A stretch of 5,319 nt of DNA, from NCBI GenBank assembly GCA_913061245.1, contig CAJXTO010000110.1, positions 1 to 5,319 on the forward strand, given 5' to 3'. The notes below the pieces were generated by a model that saw nothing but the letters and a program-made list of their open reading frames with translations, searched no databases and was not told where the DNA came from. Within the stretch, counting starts at the first letter, position 1. Each line of letters begins with the position of its first letter. The position numbers and the translations under genes were made by a program. Below, in pieces: positions 1 through 3,167 of the stretch. Origin of the DNA: an uncultured Oceanospirillales bacterium. GTDB taxonomy: Bacteria > Pseudomonadota > Gammaproteobacteria > Pseudomonadales > Litorivicinaceae.

Positions 1-28
1 AGGGTGCGATACGAGTACGAACAGTCAT
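1..28 (-). CDS. gltX: Glutamyl-tRNA synthetase, N-terminal fragment (cut by window edge)
   Basis: Only the first nine codons are present, starting from an ATG at 28-26 and running off the left edge. They read MTVRTRIAP, which matches the start of bacterial glutamyl-tRNA synthetases (typically followed by SPTG, the HIGH-region lead-in of class I synthetases). A strong ribosome binding site (GGAGG, 38-34) lies 5 bases upstream, which supports both the start and the reading. The enzyme charges tRNA-Glu with glutamate in the cytoplasm. It lies 54 bases downstream of hns on the same strand. The call rests on nine residues plus the RBS. The residues are characteristic, but the rest of the gene is unseen. 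Confidence 0.82.
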
Positions 29-33
29 TCAAT

Positions 34-38
34 CCTCC
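34..38 (-). promoter_or_regulatory. Ribosome binding site of gltX
   Basis: The minus strand reads GGAGG, then ATTGA, then ATG. This is a near-perfect Shine-Dalgarno sequence at 5-base spacing, and it is the main evidence that a gene starts at position 28. Confidence 0.85.
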
Positions 39-50
39 CACAAGCGCGAG

Positions 51-79
51 AGTATAACGTCAGCTGGAGGCTTTGAAGA
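51..79 (-). promoter_or_regulatory. Weak candidate promoter for gltX
   Basis: On the minus strand, TATACT (56-51, five of six matches to the sigma70 -10 box) follows TCTTCA (79-74, three of six matches to the -35 box) with a 17-base spacer. The predicted transcript would start near 44 with a leader of about 16 bases containing the GGAGG site. The -35 is poor, so gltX may instead be read through from hns. No hairpin terminator is visible between the two genes. Confidence 0.3.
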
Positions 80-82
80 GAG

Positions 83-400
83 CTAGATTGTGATCTGTTC
101 TAAGCGACCGCCGCCGCTCAAGAAAGCCTCAACCCATTTCGGCTTACGACCACGACCGGTCCAAGTATTCTCTGCGTTATTTGGATCACGATATTTCGGC
201 GCAACTGATCCACGCTTACCTGACGATTTTGTACCCGAGAGTAATTTCAACTCATCCGCTGATAATCCATATTCAGCTGCGATGGATTTAATTTTCTCCA
301 AGCCTTCCTTTTTTACCTGCGCACGTCTTTTTTCCATTTCCTGGTCAACCCGAGCACGAAGAACTTGTAGTTCACTTAAACTTAAATGTTCTAATTCCAC
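83..400 (-). CDS. hns: H-NS family nucleoid-associated DNA-binding protein
   Basis: This is a small histone-like nucleoid structuring protein of about 105 residues. The N-terminal ~45 residues (ELEHLSLSELQVLRARVDQE onward) are charged and heptad-like, as in the H-NS oligomerisation helix. A lysine/glycine/serine linker follows, then the C-terminal DNA-binding domain with YRDPNNAENTWTGRGRKPKW. Its TWTGRGR motif (about residues 79-85, RGR at 83-85) is the AT-hook-like loop that enters the minor groove of AT-rich DNA. The tail is WVEAFLSGGGRLEQITI. I chose the GTG at 400-398 (VELEHLS) over the in-frame TTG at 418. The GAGG ribosome site sits 9 bases before the GTG and would lie inside the coding region for the TTG, and family members start close to this point. 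The short 105-residue form with RGR resembles the Burkholderia/Xanthomonas/Halomonas type more than the ~137-residue enteric H-NS. Its promoter lies in strongly AT-rich DNA, so autoregulation is likely (inference). Confidence 0.9.
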   Translation of the reverse strand: MELEHLSLSELQVLRARVDQEMEKRRAQVKKEGLEKIKSIAAEYGLSADELKLLSGTKSSGKRGSVAPKYRDPNNAENTWTGRGRKPKWVEAFLSGGGRLEQITI

Positions 401-410
401 GAAAAGAATC

Positions 411-414
411 CTCA
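411..414 (-). promoter_or_regulatory. Ribosome binding site that decides the hns start
   Basis: The minus strand reads TTGAGGATTCTTTTCGTG. GAGG at 414-411 is 9 bases from the GTG at 400, a workable spacing. It lies within the codons just after the TTG at 418, so it cannot serve that codon. It therefore favours the GTG start. Confidence 0.65.
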
Positions 415-418
415 ACAA

Positions 419-505
419 AGAAATAAAATAATACTGTCTTTGTGAATAATAAGATTACTTTTAATTTATTCAACGAATAGTTATTTGTTCAATAATAATA
501 ATTAT
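419..505. promoter_or_regulatory. AT-rich divergent intergenic region, probable H-NS target
   Basis: The 80 bases 421-500 contain only 13 G or C (16%), against roughly 50% in the surrounding genes. The region holds short A/T tracts and an AAT repeat (AATAATAATAAT, 491-502). It lies between divergent hns and dusA and must hold both promoters. The hns promoter is recognisable. For dusA I can only point to AATAAT hexamers at 491-499 as possible -10 boxes (five of six matches), without a good -35. H-NS proteins prefer such AT-rich, flexible DNA, so feedback on hns and possible silencing of dusA-talB are plausible but inferred. Confidence 0.5.
446..473 (-). promoter_or_regulatory. Likely sigma70 promoter of hns
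   Basis: On the minus strand, TTGAAT (473-468, four of six -35 matches) and TATTAT (451-446, five of six -10 matches) are separated by 16 bases. Transcription would begin near 439, giving a leader of about 39 bases before the GTG at 400 that includes the GAGG site. The spacer is almost all A/T. Confidence 0.55.
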
Positions 506-508
506 GGC

Positions 509-528
509 GAGAGTGGCTCTCATCACTC
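509..528 (+). promoter_or_regulatory. Small overlapping inverted repeats in the dusA leader
   Basis: GAGAG-TGG-CTCTC (509-521) is a perfect 5-bp stem with a 3-base loop. GAGTG (511-515) can alternatively pair with CACTC (524-528) across an 8-base gap, so the two hairpins exclude each other. They lie 29 and 22 bases upstream of the dusA start. No T-run follows, so this is not an intrinsic terminator. The stems are short and may be chance. Confidence 0.25.
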
Positions 529-549
529 AGTTTTCGTTAAACTCCACCC

Positions 550-1542
550 ATGGCAATCCCTGCGTATCGATTCTCAACCGCACCCATGATGGAGTGGACG
601 GACCGTCACTGGCGGGCATTTGCCCGCACGTTGACCAAAAAGGCCCTGCTTTACACCGAAATGGTGACGGCGCCCGCTTTGATTCATGGTGACCTCGACC
701 GATTGACCGAACACTCATCCGCCGAGTACCCCCTCGCTCTCCAAATCGGAGGATCAAACCCAGACGAACTCTATCAAGCAACTCATCGGGTGAAAGAGAT
801 GGGTTTTTATGAGATTAATTTGAATCTCGGCTGTCCATCGGACAGGGTGCAAGCCGGATGTTTTGGTGCAGCTCTAATGGCGAACCCAGAGCTGGTTTCT
901 GAATGTTTTAGCGCGATGCAAAGTGCCTCAGGAAAAGCTGGGCCAAAAATTACCGCGAAAATACGCTTAGGTATCGACGATCAAAACCCAGAAGATACCC
1001 TTCCTCATTTTATCAGCATGCTCAATCACGCTCAGATTAAACATGTGATTATTCATGCTCGAAAAGCGATATTAGGCGGATTATCACCAAAACAAAATCG
1101 TGAAATTCCGCCCTTAAACTACGAATTAGTTCATGACATAAAAAAACAATTCCCAGATATAGAAATTATTTTAAACGGTGGATTAAAAACAATTGATCAA
1201 TGCATCGATGAATTAGGCAATCTAGACGGCGTCATGGTCGGCCGTGCTGCGTATCAAAACCCACAAATCCTATTACGAGTTGATCGTGAAATTTTCAACG
1301 AAGATCCACCAAACCAATCAGCCTTTGATGCAATCCTAAGCTACCGACCTTACGTTGAGGATGTTCTCCAGCAGGGATTTCCGCTCAAACACCTGACAAG
1401 ACACTTAGTCGGTCTGTATCATGAGGTCCCCGGCGCTCGGCAGTTCCGGCGGATTTTAAGCGAACGCGCTCATTTACCAGGCGCCGACTGGTCAGTCATC
1501 GAAGACGCATTGAGGGCTATCCCAAACGTAGAGAACTTATGA
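550..1542 (+). CDS. dusA: tRNA-dihydrouridine(20/20a) synthase DusA
   Basis: This FMN- and NADPH-dependent flavoenzyme reduces uridine to dihydrouridine in the tRNA D-loop, with U20/U20a as the DusA targets. Its 330 residues match the usual DusA length. Family motifs appear in order: APMMEWTDRHWR (11-22), EMVTAPALIHGD (37-48), PLALQIGG (61-68), then INLNLGCPSDRVQ (89-101) with FMN-contact Asn92 and catalytic Cys95. These are followed by KIRLGIDDQ (137-145, Lys137), IIHARKA (167-173, His169), the phosphate-binding NGG (209-211) and GR (231-232), and the C-terminal helical tRNA-binding segment HLTRHLVGLYHEVPGARQFR (281-300). All catalytic residues are present. Family-variable changes include HWR for the common HCR and QAGCFGAALM for the common QNGxFGACLM. 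ATG 550 is the first possible start, because an in-frame TAA lies at 538-540, but no Shine-Dalgarno sequence precedes it. The stop overlaps the talB start by 4 bases. GC falls sharply mid-gene (see findings). Confidence 0.96.
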   Translation: MAIPAYRFSTAPMMEWTDRHWRAFARTLTKKALLYTEMVTAPALIHGDLDRLTEHSSAEYPLALQIGGSNPDELYQATHRVKEMGFYEINLNLGCPSDRVQAGCFGAALMANPELVSECFSAMQSASGKAGPKITAKIRLGIDDQNPEDTLPHFISMLNHAQIKHVIIHARKAILGGLSPKQNREIPPLNYELVHDIKKQFPDIEIILNGGLKTIDQCIDELGNLDGVMVGRAAYQNPQILLRVDREIFNEDPPNQSAFDAILSYRPYVEDVLQQGFPLKHLTRHLVGLYHEVPGARQFRRILSERAHLPGADWSVIEDALRAIPNVENL

Positions 1543-2471
1543 CAAGCACACTCGACCAATTAAGAAATCTGAGTATTGTTGTCGCAGACACAGCTGACTT
1601 TCAGGCAATTGAACAGTTTAAGCCAGTTGATGCGACCACCAACCCATCGCTAATCCTTAAACAAGCCCAATCCGCTGTGACAGAAGGCTTGATCAATCAA
1701 ACAAAAGAAAAGTTAGCGAGTGGCGTATTTCAGTCAGCTCAAGAAGCAGCGTTAGACCTTGCCGTCAGATTTGGATTCGAAATCGCTGGACGGATCACGG
1801 GCTATATTTCAACCGAGGTCGATGCACGATTGTCATTTAATACCGAGGCATCGATCGAGCAGGCGCATCAAATTATCGAAAAATACGCACAGCTCGGTTT
1901 GCCGAAAGAGCGCGTATTAATCAAACTCGCATCAACGTGGGAAGGTATTCAGGCTGCAAGAGCGCTTGAGGCTGAAGGTATTGGGTGCAACTTGACGCTG
2001 TTATTCTGTGAGGCTCAGGCAATTGCCGCCGCGAACGCACAAGCAACACTCATCAGTCCATTTGTTGGTCGGATTTACGACTGGTATGTCGCCAAAGGCG
2101 AAACACCAACATCGGCAGAAACAGATCCAGGTGTTTTATCTGTTCGCCGTATTCTCGACTTATACAAGCGGCACGGCATTCAAACAATCGTGATGGGCGC
2201 TTCGTTCCGAACCGCAGACCAAGTCGTCGCGCTAGCCGGCTGTGACCGCCTAACTATTTCCCCGACCCTTCTACAAGAGCTCGCTACAAGAGACGGAACA
2301 ATCAATGGTCTCGAGCACGCGCAGTCATCGGGAGTTGCATTAAGAGAGTTATCCCGTGATGAATTCTTGTTAGCGATCGCTTCTGATCCGATGGCCAACG
2401 AAAAAATCGCCGACGGAATCACGCGCTTTATTCAAGACCAAGAAGCTCTCGAATCGCTATTGAGCGACTGA
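1539..2471 (+). CDS. talB: Transaldolase, TalB type
   Basis: Transaldolase of the non-oxidative pentose phosphate pathway moves a dihydroxyacetone unit from sedoheptulose 7-phosphate to glyceraldehyde 3-phosphate, giving erythrose 4-phosphate and fructose 6-phosphate in the cytosol. The protein has 310 residues, slightly shorter than E. coli TalB (about 317); the shortening seems to fall around residues 184-198 (AKGETPTSAETDPG). Key sites by family comparison are Asp17 (VADTAD), DATTNPS (31-37, Asn35), STEVDARLS (91-99, Glu93), and the Schiff-base Lys129 in RVLIKLASTWEG (125-136). NLTLLF (151-156, Thr153), ISPFVGR (172-178, Ser173 and Arg178), GASFR (220-224) and AGCDRLTISP (233-242) follow. 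All active-site residues are intact. The ATG lies in the ATGA shared with the dusA stop, preceded only by a weak GAGA, so translational coupling to dusA is likely. The 3' end overlaps the end of convergent mlaA by 15 bases. Confidence 0.97.
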   Translation: MTSTLDQLRNLSIVVADTADFQAIEQFKPVDATTNPSLILKQAQSAVTEGLINQTKEKLASGVFQSAQEAALDLAVRFGFEIAGRITGYISTEVDARLSFNTEASIEQAHQIIEKYAQLGLPKERVLIKLASTWEGIQAARALEAEGIGCNLTLLFCEAQAIAAANAQATLISPFVGRIYDWYVAKGETPTSAETDPGVLSVRRILDLYKRHGIQTIVMGASFRTADQVVALAGCDRLTISPTLLQELATRDGTINGLEHAQSSGVALRELSRDEFLLAIASDPMANEKIADGITRFIQDQEALESLLSD

Positions 2472-3167
2472 CGGGTCATCCAAGAAGGGATCATCCAGAA
2501 AGAGGTCAACGACGATGCCGTCATTGATCTCGTATCGGCGGCGTTGCTCGTACGCACTGCGCATCAAGACGTAAGGATCTCCGACCGATTTCGGCTCCAT
2601 CCCGAGTAATTGCGCGCGCGTTTGAATACCATCTCCGATCAATAATTCTGTTGTACCGACTTCATCTTGCCAGCTGATCGGATTCAGCGGGCGATCACCA
2701 AAACGACCCCCAAGATCTCGAAGGTTACTTGGCCCCAAGACCGGCAGGACGAGATACGGCCCTGAGCCAACCCCCCAATAGGCGAGCGTCTGGCCCAAAT
2801 CTTCATTCTCACGCTCGATACCCATAGCACCTGCTACATCGAAAATACCGAGCAAACCAAAGGTGGTATTAAACACAAAGCGGGTCAGCGACCGTGCTGC
2901 TTTCCCTGGCTTTGCCTGCAAGACTGAGTTAACCGCCGTGATCGGTTCGCCAAGGTTATTAAAAAAGTTACTCACACCTTTGCGAACTGGGGCAGGCGTG
3001 ACGGCTTGATATCCCTCAGCCACTGGCTTGAGGACATATTTATCAGCCTTTTGATTAAACGAGAACATCGCGCGATTCCAACCCTCAAATGGATCGTTTT
3101 CAGTTTCAGCGTGCACCACTAAAGGCACGCAAAACAAAGCGATAACAAAGCCAATCGCACGAATCAT
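2457..3167 (-). CDS. mlaA: MlaA/VacJ family outer-membrane lipid-asymmetry protein
   Basis: MlaA sits in the outer membrane and removes mislocalised phospholipids from the outer leaflet, passing them to MlaC and the inner-membrane MlaFEDB transporter. The 236-residue protein has the family pattern: DPFEGWNRAMFSFNQ (25-39), VSNFFNNLGEP (65-75), LTRFVFNTTFGLLGIFDVAG (94-113), GQTLAYWGVGSGPYLVLPV (125-143), TRAQLL (183-188) and DPYVLMRSAYEQRRRYEIND (197-216). Residues 1-20 form a signal peptide (hydrophobic FVIALFCVPLVV, then VHA before ETEND), best read as a signal peptidase I site after Ala20. Cys13 follows ALF and does not make a lipobox, so the protein is probably not a lipoprotein, unlike E. 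coli MlaA. The C-terminus carries a FLDDP repeat (223-232). The ATG at 3167 overlaps the hrpA stop (ATGA), so it is co-transcribed with hrpA. The other Mla genes are not in this window. Confidence 0.95.
   Translation of the reverse strand: MIRAIGFVIALFCVPLVVHAETENDPFEGWNRAMFSFNQKADKYVLKPVAEGYQAVTPAPVRKGVSNFFNNLGEPITAVNSVLQAKPGKAARSLTRFVFNTTFGLLGIFDVAGAMGIERENEDLGQTLAYWGVGSGPYLVLPVLGPSNLRDLGGRFGDRPLNPISWQDEVGTTELLIGDGIQTRAQLLGMEPKSVGDPYVLMRSAYEQRRRYEINDGIVVDLFLDDPFLDDPSVAQ
2472..2501 (-). repeat. 15-base tandem repeat encoding FLDDP-FLDDP in mlaA
   Basis: On the minus strand, TTT CTG GAT GAT CCC (2501-2487) is followed directly by TTC TTG GAT GAC CCG (2486-2472). The two units encode the same five residues but differ at four synonymous positions. 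It lies at the MlaA C-terminus, immediately next to the last bases of talB. Confidence 0.7.

Noticed and set aside
90..431. Plus-strand open frame of 113 codons opposite hns
   Set aside because: It is the antisense shadow of a clear H-NS gene, has no recognisable domain, and has no ribosome site.
504..692. Possible upstream ORF overlapping dusA from ATG 504
   Set aside because: No Shine-Dalgarno sequence precedes it, the peptide looks like out-of-frame dusA, and it runs deep into the dusA coding region.
2440..2510. Bidirectional intrinsic terminator between talB and mlaA
   Set aside because: I looked for a GC-rich stem with flanking T-runs on both strands and found none. The repeat here is direct (FLDDP codons), not inverted.
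3127..3135. Lipobox at MlaA Cys13
   Set aside because: The preceding residues are A-L-F. Phe at -1 does not fit lipoprotein signal peptidase, and a good signal peptidase I site lies at VHA, residues 18-20.
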